A DNA stretch of 61,743 nt, taken from a virus. The position numbers and the translations under genes are program-made. Positions 42,450-51,800 of this stretch are shown one piece after another. The DNA lies in the IMG/VR virus record IMGVR_UViG_3300047560_001038, positions 1 through 61,743 of that record; one strand, 5' to 3'. Below the pieces are notes generated by a model. The model did not search any database. It saw only the letters and a list, made by a program, of their open reading frames with translations, and had not been told where the DNA came from. Each line of letters opens with the position of its first letter. Positions within the stretch are counted from its first letter, which is position 1.

Positions 42450-43667
42450 ATGATTACAAATACTGGAAAGTCCATTCTTGGCAAATACCTAATCGGTCAG
42501 GCACCAGCCTATGCCTCATATATTGCTGTTGGTTGTGGTGCAAAGCCATTAGCGTCAACAGATGCATTTGCAGATTATTCGTCAAAGGAAACCCTTGACT
42601 TTGAAATGTTTAGAGTTCCAATTACTTCAAGCGGCTATATCTCGGACGGTAGCACAACAAAGATTGCATTTACTGCAGAACTGCCAACAACTGAGAGATA
42701 TGACATAACAGAGATTGCTCTTTATCCAAGTAGCACAAACCCAATTGCTCAGGGATCAGACAGTAGAATGCTCTACACTTTTACCGAAGTTGAAAACTGG
42801 GAATATCATAATGCAACTGGAACAACAATTGTAACTGCTCCAGGAACTACCATTTCCACAAATAGTGTTATTGACCCTGTTGCCCTACCTAAATCATTTA
42901 TTCTATCATCAAATGATCTTTTGTTTGCAAACGAAGATAGATTAGATACTTATGAGAAACCAAGATTCCTAGAAAATACAATCCTTCTAAACGGAAGCAC
43001 ATCGTCTATTGTCCCAAATAGTGTGACTGGAGAATTTGAGGTTCAGGAAGACGATACTGATGGTCACATTCACGCAACTGGTCAGAACGTAAATTTCGAC
43101 AAGAATACAGCAAATGATGAACTAAAACTTTCTTTCTCTATTATTCCAACAGAATCAACAAACGTTCTTCCAGATAATGTTTATATAGTAATTCAATTTA
43201 CTTCGTCAGAGTCAACGTCTGTTGCTTCAGAATATGCAAAGATGCAGATCATGGTCACATCCGAAGATTTTGCAGACGGAAACTATTTTGTAAAAACAGT
43301 AAAGCTTGGTGGGGGGAAAACCACGGTAGATGGAAATGACTATTATATCGATTCACTATACAAGACATCACAGTTTAGCTGGGCTCAGGTAAGCACTGTA
43401 AAGGTGTACGCATGTGCAATTCGTGACGACGCAAATAGTGCCACCTCACCAGATGTTATTGACGAATTCTACATCGCACTTGATGGACTAAGATTTGAAA
43501 ACAAGACATCGCTCATTGCAAATCCACTCTATGGTCTTGTCGCATATTCTCCAGTTAAAAATGATATTGTTGGTGTTACTCCTGCAACTGGTGGACCAAT
43601 TGAAAAGAGCATTAATAGCAACAACATGATTGAGTTTAGATTTGGATTTGACGTTGGTGGTGCATAG
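42450..43667 (+). CDS. Baseplate / minor tail protein
   Basis: 405 aa with GGGAG ribosome-binding site. Starts ITNTGKSILGKYLIGQAPAY ASYIAVG-like, a start known in phage baseplate proteins that carry a beta scaffold; the rest is beta-rich and acidic. Overlaps the next gene on TAGTG. Role inferred from position. Confidence 0.6.
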   Translation: MITNTGKSILGKYLIGQAPAYASYIAVGCGAKPLASTDAFADYSSKETLDFEMFRVPITSSGYISDGSTTKIAFTAELPTTERYDITEIALYPSSTNPIAQGSDSRMLYTFTEVENWEYHNATGTTIVTAPGTTISTNSVIDPVALPKSFILSSNDLLFANEDRLDTYEKPRFLENTILLNGSTSSIVPNSVTGEFEVQEDDTDGHIHATGQNVNFDKNTANDELKLSFSIIPTESTNVLPDNVYIVIQFTSSESTSVASEYAKMQIMVTSEDFADGNYFVKTVKLGGGKTTVDGNDYYIDSLYKTSQFSWAQVSTVKVYACAIRDDANSATSPDVIDEFYIALDGLRFENKTSLIANPLYGLVAYSPVKNDIVGVTPATGGPIEKSINSNNMIEFRFGFDVGGA

Positions 43668-44167
43668 TGGCACAAGAAATAATCAAAAAGGCTATCGTTC
43701 TTAGAGAAGATCTCCCACCAGTTGGTCCAGAAAATAGCTATCTTGTAAGGTATCGTGTTGTGTCTGAAAAAGGTAATGCTGTGTCCGACTGGTCAATTCC
43801 TGTAGAAGTACAAGACCTACCTCTATCTTTGGTAGACGGAGACATCGATGTTTCTTCTGCAAAAACTGCAATCTCACTTACTTGGGGAGATGCAAATTTA
43901 AGACCATCCTATGATGTATATGTTAGGTTTGGAACTAACTCAGCAGTTGAGGGTGTTGATAGTGCAGAGTGGAAGTCTTGGTTCTATCACGGTACATCTC
44001 CAATCCATACCTACAAGTTCCTAATTCCTTCATCTGGAGATACTGTTCCAGGTAGTGGTGCAAAAAGGGTAGAGGTTCAAATCCAAGTAGCATCATCTGT
44101 AAAAGAACTACCAGAAACAATTATCAACGATACACTAAAAATATACCGTGGATACTCCACCATCTGA
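43667..44167 (+). CDS. Minor tail protein, fibronectin-III-like
   Basis: 166 aa, GTG start overlapping the previous stop. The first ~70 residues (YLVRYRVVSEKGNAVSDWSI) look like a fibronectin type III fold, and a second beta domain follows (ISLTWGDANLRPSYDVYVRF). Such domains on tails bind cell-surface carbohydrate weakly. Its TGA stop overlaps the next promoter. Confidence 0.6.
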   Translation: MAQEIIKKAIVLREDLPPVGPENSYLVRYRVVSEKGNAVSDWSIPVEVQDLPLSLVDGDIDVSSAKTAISLTWGDANLRPSYDVYVRFGTNSAVEGVDSAEWKSWFYHGTSPIHTYKFLIPSSGDTVPGSGAKRVEVQIQVASSVKELPETIINDTLKIYRGYSTI

Positions 44168-44173
44168 TATAAT
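44165..44173 (+). promoter_or_regulatory. Extended -10 (TGATATAAT), leaderless
   Basis: Shares its TGA with the preceding stop codon; six bases before ATG 44180. Confidence 0.6.
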
Positions 44174-44179
44174 TAGGAT

Positions 44180-44644
44180 ATGGCAAAACTACCAATTCCA
44201 CAAAGAGGTCAGCCTATCGACCTTTCGCTGATGTACGATATCATCAATTCAATTAACGAGCTTTATTCCACAGTAAGTCAGCGTGGATCAACATACGCAA
44301 AGCTTGCAACCTCAATGTCTGGTGTTTCTCCAGTAGATCTAAAGGTCAACAACATTAAGCTAGTTACTGGCTACACTGAAATTAGCAATCAGACAATTGC
44401 ATCAAACGCAACCCTGACATTCTCGGCACCATTTGAAACAGCAGCAGACTTCAAGACTCCACCAATTATAAGTGCGACTCTTCAGGCCAATAGCTCGTCT
44501 GCAGCATCTGCAAAGAATGCCACAGTAATTATTACAAACGTTACAACTTCTCGTGTTGAAGGACAGATCAACTTTGGAACTCTGTCACAATCAACCCAGT
44601 TCTCTGGTGCTGTACACATCATTGCTATCGGTCAACCAATGTAG
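44180..44644 (+). CDS. Structural protein, last of the tail module
   Basis: 154 aa, predicted leaderless. N-terminal helix (LSLMYDIINSINELYSTV) then a beta domain (PPIISATLQANSSSA ... ATVIITNVTTSRV ... GAVHIIAIG) resembling the small beta domains of baseplate-attached proteins. Last gene before the regulator and replication genes. Confidence 0.6.
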   Translation: MAKLPIPQRGQPIDLSLMYDIINSINELYSTVSQRGSTYAKLATSMSGVSPVDLKVNNIKLVTGYTEISNQTIASNATLTFSAPFETAADFKTPPIISATLQANSSSAASAKNATVIITNVTTSRVEGQINFGTLSQSTQFSGAVHIIAIGQPM

Positions 44645-44652
44645 GGCTGAGA

Positions 44653-45186
44653 ATGAAGTCTACACGAACAATGCAGGAGTACAATGCTGCTCCTATTGTG
44701 AAAGCAAATCAAAAAGTCTGGTTCCTTAACGGAGATCTTGTCAGGGTACATCACTTAAATAGATCTAACGGAATCATGTCTGTTTATAACATCATTAAAG
44801 ATCAAATTGAAAGCTGCTTAATTGCTGACTTTAAAAAGAAACGTGAAAGAGCATACACTGTTGGACAAACGGCAGATCTTGTAAACAGGAATAAAAAGTA
44901 TATGCCAGACCTTATGAAAAGAGGAGTAATTCCACATCCTCTTGGTAGCAGCAAGGGTGGGGTAACAGGATTTCAGATCCGTAGTTATTACTCAGAATCC
45001 CAAGTTAGAGACATTCGTGACATACTTGCTACCTATCACATGGGTCGCCCACGTAAAGATGGCCTGATTACAAATGACATCACTCCCTCACGACAAGAGT
45101 TGACAAGACGTATGGGAGATGGTATACTGACTTATACGATGACTGAAGACGGACGGTTCGTTCCCATTTGGTCGGAATCAATATAA
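44653..45186 (+). CDS. MerR-like DNA-binding regulator with AT-hook
   Basis: 177 aa. Residues about 72-135 form a winged helix of the MerR/excisionase type: YTVGQTADLVNRNKKYMP, LMKRGVIPHP, wing, then RSYYSESQVRDIRDIL. A GRPRK just after is an AT-hook-like minor-groove motif. It lies at the junction of structural and replication modules, and the replication promoter is inside its own 3' end, so regulation of that promoter is plausible. Without an integrase in view an excisionase role is unlikely. Confidence 0.7.
   Translation: MKSTRTMQEYNAAPIVKANQKVWFLNGDLVRVHHLNRSNGIMSVYNIIKDQIESCLIADFKKKRERAYTVGQTADLVNRNKKYMPDLMKRGVIPHPLGSSKGGVTGFQIRSYYSESQVRDIRDILATYHMGRPRKDGLITNDITPSRQELTRRMGDGILTYTMTEDGRFVPIWSESI
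45100..45128 (+). promoter_or_regulatory. Consensus promoter of replication operon
   Basis: TTGACA (45100-45105), 17-base spacer, TATACT (45123-45128) with TGG extension, inside the regulator gene and about 75 bases before ATG 45203. Closest to full consensus in the window. Confidence 0.75.
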
Positions 45187-45202
45187 TCCATAAGGAGAGA
45201 CA

Positions 45203-45412
45203 ATGGAAAACGAAAGCACTAAAATCAACGTTACGCTTGGTTATACACTTAACCTTGGTAACTTTCAGTCATTGCGTGTAGATTTGGGTATTGAAGACTC
45301 ACGCCGTGACGGAGAAAACATCAACGATGCCTTTGAGCGTGTATACAGCTTTGTAGAAGAAAAGCTTGCAGAAAAGGTTCGTGAAGCAGCCTCTGAAATC
45401 GAAGGCAAGTAA
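45203..45412 (+). CDS. Small conserved-type phage protein
   Basis: 69 aa, AAGGAGA ribosome-binding site. A beta hairpin (YTLNLGNFQSLRVDLGIED) followed by a charged helix (DAFERVYSFVEEKLAEKV). This plan is common in small proteins next to phage helicases; function unknown. Overlaps the next gene by one base. Confidence 0.65.
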   Translation: MENESTKINVTLGYTLNLGNFQSLRVDLGIEDSRRDGENINDAFERVYSFVEEKLAEKVREAASEIEGK

Positions 45413-45720
45413 TGGCTGAACGCAAAGACCGTATGGCTTTGCTCAGTAGATACAACAAGTTGCACCTGCAACACTATGAAGCAAAGTCGTTGCTAAATCT
45501 AAACGTTGAGCAATGGGCTGCAGACGGACTAGTAGAGTCTTATGGTCTGCCATATTGCTACGACTTACTTGAGTATTTCTTCTCAGTAAGTCAGTCCCCA
45601 TCCTGGAAGTATTTTGCCAACAACGCAGACAAGATCATTGATGCACGAGACATGGCAAACCAAGACATTATCGATAGAGAACAACGCCGTAAAATGGCAA
45701 AGGAGTGGTTAAGTGAATGA
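45412..45720 (+). CDS. Hypothetical protein upstream of helicase
   Basis: 102 aa, helical and charged, with an aromatic centre (LPYCYDLLEYFFSVSQSPSW). Co-translated with the helicase (eight-base overlap), so it could be a loader or accessory subunit; no motif proves this. Confidence 0.6.
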   Translation: MAERKDRMALLSRYNKLHLQHYEAKSLLNLNVEQWAADGLVESYGLPYCYDLLEYFFSVSQSPSWKYFANNADKIIDARDMANQDIIDREQRRKMAKEWLSE

Positions 45721-46933
45721 CACGGAATCGAAGCTTATATCTGCAGTCCTTGAGGACAAGCAGGTACATGTACTGTTGCAAGCCAACGTCGATACAATTC
45801 TTCGTACCCATAATGATGTATGGAATTTTATTAGGACTTACTTTGAGCATAACAGCACTGTCCCACCTGTAAGCCTCGTAGTTGAGAAGTTTCGTGACTT
45901 TGAGCCTGTCCAGGGTATTGGTGCAACAAAGTATCACCTAGAAGAACTACAGGCAGAATACATGAATGATAGCCTCAAGGATATCCTTCGTAACGCTGCT
46001 GCAGAGGTTCAGAGTGGTCAGAGTGTACAGGCACTTGAGGAACTAATCACAAAGACTTCAGAGCTTAAGAAGAATACATCTGCAATTCGTGATATCGATG
46101 TAACAGATATTGATTCAGCAGTTGCATTCTATGAGCAGGTCCAGAAACAAAATGAACTTGGATCAATCGGAATCAAGACTGGACTTCCAGGGTTTGACAA
46201 CTACCTTCCTTCTGGAATTATGCCAGGACAGCTTGGAGTATTTCTTGCATATCCAGGTATCGGAAAGTCATGGCTCTCCCTATACTTTGCGGTACAGGCA
46301 TGGAAGCAGGGCAAGTCTCCTATGGTAATCAGCCTTGAAATGAGTGAGACTGAAGTTCGTAACCGTGTGTTTACAATCATGGGAGATGGTCTTTGGTCAC
46401 ATCGAAAGCTTTCTGCTGGTCAGGTAGAACTTGATATGCTGAAGTCGTGGCACGAAAAGAATCTCAAGGGTAAGCCAGAGTTTCATATCATTTCTAATGA
46501 TTCTGGCGGAGAAGTAACTCCTTCAGTTTTGCGAGGGAAGATTGACCAGTACAAGCCAGACTTCATTATCGTAGACTATCTACAGCTCATGGCTCCTAAT
46601 CAAAAGTCAGACAATGAGACTGTTCGTATGAAGAACCTCTCACGTGAGCTAAAGCTTATGGCTATTTCTGAAGAAGTTCCAATCATTGCTATCTCGTCAG
46701 CAACACCAGACGATGTTAACAAGCTTGACACTGTTCCTACACTTGGTCAAACAGCGTGGTCACGTCAGATCGCATACGATGCTGACTGGGTTATGGCTCT
46801 TGGTCGTGGTACAAACTCAGATGTCATTGAGTGTGTCTTCCGTAAGAACCGTAACGGATTCATGGGGGAGTTCATGGTACAGGCAGATTTCGATAAGGGA
46901 TACTATAAGTACAAGGACTTTGAAGATAACTAG
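45713..46933 (+). CDS. dnaB: Replicative DNA helicase (DnaB-like)
   Basis: 406 aa, GTG start after AGGAG. Residues 1-120 are a helical N-terminal domain. The RecA-like motor begins with GLPGFDNYLPSGIMPGQLG, Walker A AYPGIGKS (179-186), the B-motif FIIVDYLQLM near 280, and the arginine-finger region FRKNRNGFMG near the end. Unwinds DNA 5' to 3' as a hexamer, with the primase two genes downstream. Slightly shorter than host DnaB because the N-terminal domain is reduced. Confidence 0.9.
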   Translation: MNDTESKLISAVLEDKQVHVLLQANVDTILRTHNDVWNFIRTYFEHNSTVPPVSLVVEKFRDFEPVQGIGATKYHLEELQAEYMNDSLKDILRNAAAEVQSGQSVQALEELITKTSELKKNTSAIRDIDVTDIDSAVAFYEQVQKQNELGSIGIKTGLPGFDNYLPSGIMPGQLGVFLAYPGIGKSWLSLYFAVQAWKQGKSPMVISLEMSETEVRNRVFTIMGDGLWSHRKLSAGQVELDMLKSWHEKNLKGKPEFHIISNDSGGEVTPSVLRGKIDQYKPDFIIVDYLQLMAPNQKSDNETVRMKNLSRELKLMAISEEVPIIAISSATPDDVNKLDTVPTLGQTAWSRQIAYDADWVMALGRGTNSDVIECVFRKNRNGFMGEFMVQADFDKGYYKYKDFEDN

Positions 46934-46934
46934 T

Positions 46935-46940
46935 TATAAT
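46935..46940 (+). promoter_or_regulatory. Possible -10 before hypothetical gene
   Basis: TATAAT five bases before ATG 46946; overlaps GGAG. No -35. Confidence 0.3.
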
Positions 46941-46945
46941 GGAGT

Positions 46946-47272
46946 ATGCAAAATCTTCATCACAGGTCTATCAAGAAGTTCGGTCTTGACGGTGTTATCC
47001 ACGAGGATATCGCTGTTGGTAGATTAAAAGATGAATACATTAGATTACTTACTCTGGAAATGCAACTTTCGGGGTATGCCAAGAGACTGGATATTGACCC
47101 AGACTTCACAATCAGCTATAATGAACATAACGACACATATAGTTTCATATTAACAATGTACGGTGTATATGTAGGAAAGAATAAATCACAATGGATATCA
47201 GGAATAGACGGAACAACAATAATATTTACACAAAAGAGCAAATCCAAAGAGTTCTCACAGGAGCAGGGGTAA
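46946..47272 (+). CDS. Hypothetical protein between helicase and primase
   Basis: 108 aa. Helix (DEYIRLLTLEMQLSGYAKRL) then beta strands (YSFILTMYGVYVG). Its last 27 codons are also read by the primase gene in another frame, an unusually long overlap. Function unknown. Confidence 0.65.
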   Translation: MQNLHHRSIKKFGLDGVIHEDIAVGRLKDEYIRLLTLEMQLSGYAKRLDIDPDFTISYNEHNDTYSFILTMYGVYVGKNKSQWISGIDGTTIIFTQKSKSKEFSQEQG

Positions 47273-48135
47273 CTATTGAATCAGAGGTAGACTCTGACTT
47301 TATTATCTTCTGCCCATATCACGGTAATCATAGAACACCTGCTGGTGAAATTGATAAGAACAACGGTACGTTCTTTTGCTTTTCCTGCCACAAGATTGCT
47401 AACCTAACTGAATTTGTTATGTACATGACAAACCGTACATTCTTTGAGGCAGCACGGTATATCAAGTCGAAGGAGACTGGATCTAACATTGAGGCAGACG
47501 TTAGTCGTCAACTTATTGAGAAGCCAGATTACGTCCCATTTGACGAGCTGTTAATTCAACGCCTCAACTCACAGGCTCTTGAAGCACCTCGTGCTATGCG
47601 TTACTACGAGGGTCGTCAGATTAATGAAGATTCCGTAAACAAGTTTAAACTTGGCTTTTCTGAAAAGCAGGATATGGTAACCATTCCAGTCCACTCTCCA
47701 GATGGTATGCCAGTAGGATTTGTTGGTCGCTCAATTGAGGGTAAGGAGTTTAAGAATACTCCAGGACTACCCAAAGCAAAACTTCTGTTTAACCTGCATA
47801 GGGTCAAAACAGCAGACAGGGTATATGTAGTCGAATCATCTTTCGATGCCATACGCCTTGATCAAGTTGGAATGCCAGCCGTTGCCACACTAGGGGCAAA
47901 TGTTTCCAACATTCAAATAGACCTGCTAAAGAAGTATTTCAATAACATATACGTTATTGCAGATAACGATGAAGCAGGGGGAAATATGAAAGACAAGATC
48001 GTAGAGAAGCTTGGATCTCGTGTGACTGTCGTACAACTAGATAAACAATACAAGGATATCGGAGACATGTTGGATGAAGATATAAAAAATCTTGACACAT
48101 CATTTGACAAAACCATCATGTCTATGCTAAACTGA
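47191..48135 (+). CDS. dnaG: DNA primase (DnaG-like)
   Basis: 314 aa. CHC2 zinc ribbon with Cys41, His44, Cys63, Cys66, then an RNA-polymerase domain with YYEGRQINEDSV and GFVGRSI. Toprim motifs are VVESSFDAIRL (the catalytic Glu) and YVIADNDEAGG (metal-binding Asp pair). Makes primers for the phage polymerase. Shorter than bacterial DnaG since the helicase-binding domain is absent or very small. The early start is needed to include the helix before the zinc ribbon. Confidence 0.88.
   Translation: MDIRNRRNNNNIYTKEQIQRVLTGAGVTIESEVDSDFIIFCPYHGNHRTPAGEIDKNNGTFFCFSCHKIANLTEFVMYMTNRTFFEAARYIKSKETGSNIEADVSRQLIEKPDYVPFDELLIQRLNSQALEAPRAMRYYEGRQINEDSVNKFKLGFSEKQDMVTIPVHSPDGMPVGFVGRSIEGKEFKNTPGLPKAKLLFNLHRVKTADRVYVVESSFDAIRLDQVGMPAVATLGANVSNIQIDLLKKYFNNIYVIADNDEAGGNMKDKIVEKLGSRVTVVQLDKQYKDIGDMLDEDIKNLDTSFDKTIMSMLN
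48104..48133 (+). promoter_or_regulatory. Promoter of ssDNA-binding protein gene
   Basis: TTGACA (48104-48109), 18-base spacer, TAAACT (48128-48133) with TGC extension, in the 3' end of the primase gene. Confidence 0.6.
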
Positions 48136-48161
48136 TAACCTCAACAATTAAGGAGAAAACT

Positions 48162-48812
48162 ATGAGTGCAATTAAGGGACTTAAAAATCTAAACGCCCTA
48201 CTCGAAAAACCAAAATATGAAGGCACAAAGGTTCGTTGGCTAAAGCTTGCTGACGGACAGGCTGCAACAATCCGTTTCATGGGAGAGCTTGATGCAGATT
48301 CGCCATACTATGACGAGTCTCGTGGAGAATCTGTTGCTTTCCGAGAGCACACAAATCCAAAGGATTACAAGCGTAAGGCTGCTTGCACTATGGATTCAGA
48401 AGGTCGTTGCTACGGCTGTGAAATGGACCGCAAGGAACCAAAAACAGGATGGAGATTCCGTGACCGCTTCTACTGCAACGTAATCGTTGACGACGGTCTT
48501 GAGGCTCCATACGTAGCAGTTTGGTCACAAGGAACTTCCAAGCAATCTGCATTTCCGCTATTGCTGGAATACTTCCACGACACTAACGGTATCACAAACC
48601 TTGAGTGGAAGATCAAGCGTAATGGACAGGGAACTGAAACCAGCTACACTCTTCTTCCCAAGGGTCCAGACACTGAGCCATTCAAGTGGGATGGATTTGA
48701 GGGATTTGACCTCAACTCAGTTCTTCGTGAGATTCCTTACGCTGAGCAGGAAGCATTCTACTTCGGTTTTGATGCTCCCTCAACTACCTCTGCAACTAAC
48801 GCAGACTGGTAA
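48162..48812 (+). CDS. Single-stranded DNA-binding protein (probable)
   Basis: 216 aa, TAAGGAGA ribosome-binding site. An N-terminal LAST-like basic stretch precedes a beta domain. A zinc site is suggested by His63, Cys75, Cys83 and Cys86 (CTMDSEGRCYGC), as in T4 gp32-type proteins. The C-terminus (TTSATNADW) is short and ends with an aromatic residue. Location between primase and polymerase supports an SSB role. Codons are highly biased and it has its own promoter, so abundant expression is likely. Confidence 0.65.
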   Translation: MSAIKGLKNLNALLEKPKYEGTKVRWLKLADGQAATIRFMGELDADSPYYDESRGESVAFREHTNPKDYKRKAACTMDSEGRCYGCEMDRKEPKTGWRFRDRFYCNVIVDDGLEAPYVAVWSQGTSKQSAFPLLLEYFHDTNGITNLEWKIKRNGQGTETSYTLLPKGPDTEPFKWDGFEGFDLNSVLREIPYAEQEAFYFGFDAPSTTSATNADW

Positions 48813-48824
48813 AGACCATAGTGC

Positions 48825-48856
48825 TGGGCATCACGTTAAACTGCCCACTTTAAACT
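48825..48856 (+). terminator. Hairpin between SSB and polymerase genes
   Basis: TGGGCA (48825-48830) pairs with TGCCCA (48842-48847), then a CTTTAAACTTTT run. A partial terminator that would lower polymerase relative to SSB. Confidence 0.5.
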
Positions 48857-48881
48857 TTTCATCGCTAACGTAAGGATATTA

Positions 48882-51800
48882 ATGAGTTACGCTGGGCTTC
48901 ACGTACACACCCACTACTCGCTATTTGACGGAATTGCCACACCACAAGAATATGTGGATCGTGCCGTAGAGCTGGGAATGCCAGCAGTAGCAATCACTGA
49001 CCACGGTAGTCTCTCAGGACACCGTGAATTCTATCGCTCTGCTAAGGAAGCAGGGATTATCCCCATTCTGGGAATCGAAGGGTACATTACTAAAGACCGC
49101 TTTGACCATGAAGATAAGAAGGATAAGAACGATCCCCTAGACCTTAACTATAATCACCTTATTATTCTTGCTAAGAATGCTGAGGGTCTAGAGAACCTTA
49201 ACAAGCTTAATGAACTTGCTTGGACAGATGGGTTTTTCAAGAAGCCTCGTATGGACTGGGAAATCCTTGAGAAGTACAAGGACGGTCTCATTATTACCTC
49301 TGGCTGTTTGTCTGGCTACCTTGCCAAAGCAATTGAAGCAGACAATCTTGCTGCTGCAAAGATGCACTTGCAGTGGGCTAAGGATGTATTCGGTGACGAC
49401 TACTACATTGAGGTAATGCCACACAATCCTGCAGAGGTTAATAAGATTATTCTTGAACTTGCAGACGAGTTCGGTATCAAGCCAATCACCACTCCTGACT
49501 GCCACCACGCAGACAAGAGCCAGAAGGAAATTCAGGAACTCAAGCTTATCCTCAACTCGTATGCAAACAAGACTGAAAAGGATGTTACCTACGAGAAGTC
49601 CAAGAAGTATGACAACCTCATGGATCGTCTGGACTACCTTTATGGTGCAGACCGTCAAATGTCGTTTAATAAATTTGATATTCATTTGCTCTCTGACCAA
49701 GAGATGCGTGATGCTATGGGTGCTCAGGGCATTGACCGTGAAGACATCTATTCCAACACCCTTGAGATTGTTGGCAAGATTGAGGACTACGGCATTGAGG
49801 ACCACCGTGATCTTCTCCCTGTCCAGTATCAAGACCCTAACGGAGAGCTGCTCAGCCTCGCTATGGAGGGCTTAAAGGCTAAGGGGCTAGACCAGAACCA
49901 AGAGTATCTTGATCGTCTTAACGAAGAACTGAAGATTATTGGAGACAAGAACTTTGGTCCATACTTCCTCGTTGTACGCTCCATGATTTCATGGGCTAAG
50001 AAAGAGGGCATCCGTGTGGGTCCAGGTCGTGGTTCTGCTGCAGGTTCACTGCTTTGTTATGCACTAGAAATTACAGACATTGACCCAATCGTACATGGTC
50101 TTCTGTTTTTCCGATTCATTAATCCAGAGCGTAATGACTTCCCAGATATTGATACAGACATTCAGGATTCACGACGTGAAGAGGTCAAGGATTACCTTGT
50201 ACGTCAGTACCGTCACGTTGCATCTATTGCTACATTCTTGCAGTTCAAGGATAAGGGTGTTGTGCGAGACATTGCTCGTGTACTCAACATCCCACTTCCT
50301 GACGTTAACAAGGTTATGAAGCTTGTAGACACTTGGGACGAGTACTGCTCCTCACCATCGACTGCAGAGTTCCGTGAGAAGTATCCAGAGATTGAGAAGT
50401 ATGGAGAGCAACTCCGTGGTCGCATTCGTGGTACTGGTATCCACGCTGCAGGTGTTGTTACATCCAAGGAGCCTATCTTCAAGTTTGCACCACTAGAGAC
50501 TCGTACATCTCCAGGAAACAAAGAACGTATCCCAGTTGTGGCGGTAGACATGGAAGAAGCAGAGCGTATTGGTCTAATTAAGATCGATGCTCTGGGTCTT
50601 AAGACACTCTCTGTTATTCAAGACACTTTGGATATTATCAAAGAACGTTCTGGTAAATCACTAGACCTCAAGACGATTGACATGGAGGATGCAAATGTAT
50701 ATCGTATGCTTTCAGACGGATACACCAAGGGTGTCTTCCAGTGTGAAGCCACACCATATACTAACCTGCTTGTAAAGATGGGTGTCAAGAACTTCTCAGA
50801 ACTTGCTGCATCTAACGCTCTTGTTCGTCCTGGTGCTATGAACACCATTGGTAAAGATTACATTGCTCGTAAGCATGGTAAGCAGAACATTGCATATCAC
50901 CACCAAGTTATGAAGTCATTCACACAGGACACCTATGGATGTATTCTGTACCAGGAGCAGGTCATGCTTGCCTGTGTGGAGCTTGGCGGTATGTCAATGG
51001 CTACTGCTGACAAGGTTCGTAAGATCATTGGTAAGAAGAAAGATGCTAAAGAGTTCAAGCAGTTCCAAGATCAGTTCGTAAAGGGTGCATCACGTTTCGT
51101 ATCGCCCAACATCGCTGAGGAGTTATGGCACGACTTTGAGGCACACGCTGGCTACTCATTTAACAAGAGTCACGCTGTAGCCTACTCTACGCTCTCTTAC
51201 CAGACTGCATGGCTAAAGACATACTACCCAATTGAGTTTATGTTTGCACTTCTCAAGAACGAGAAGGATAAGGATGCTCGCACAGAATACCTTATTGAAG
51301 CCAAGCGTATGGGAATTCCAATCAAGTTGCCACACATCAACGACAGCGATGCAGACTTCAAGATTGAGGGCAAGGGTATCCGATTCGGACTGACAGCAAT
51401 CAAGTTTATTTCCGATAACATTGCTGAAAAGTATATTGCTGCTCGTCCATTTAATTCTTACAAAGAACTTGAAGAGTTCACGTTTGGCAAAGGTAACGGA
51501 GTTAACTCTCGTGCATTGTCAGCACTACGTTTAATCGGTGCTGCAACCTTCCCAGACAATCCTCGTAATGATGAAGAGGTACGTGAAAACCTCTACGAGT
51601 ACTTAAACCTACCAGAGTTCAATGCTTCTATTCCACAACACTACTACGCATTTATCAGCGATGCAGAGGAGTACGAAGAAAAGGGTGCATTCATTCTGAT
51701 GGGAATGGTTAAGGGCATCAAGCGAGGTAAGGGATGGTCACGAGTAGAGATTCTGGACAAGACTGGAGCCGTTGGTATCTTCGATGAAGAACAGTCCCAG

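Noticed and set aside
44653-45186. MerR/excisionase-like protein as evidence for lysogeny
   Set aside because: No integrase, attachment site or repressor seen in the window.
49188-49832. 214-aa minus-strand frame inside the polymerase gene
   Set aside because: Shadow of the highly constrained DnaE frame; no promoter or start site.
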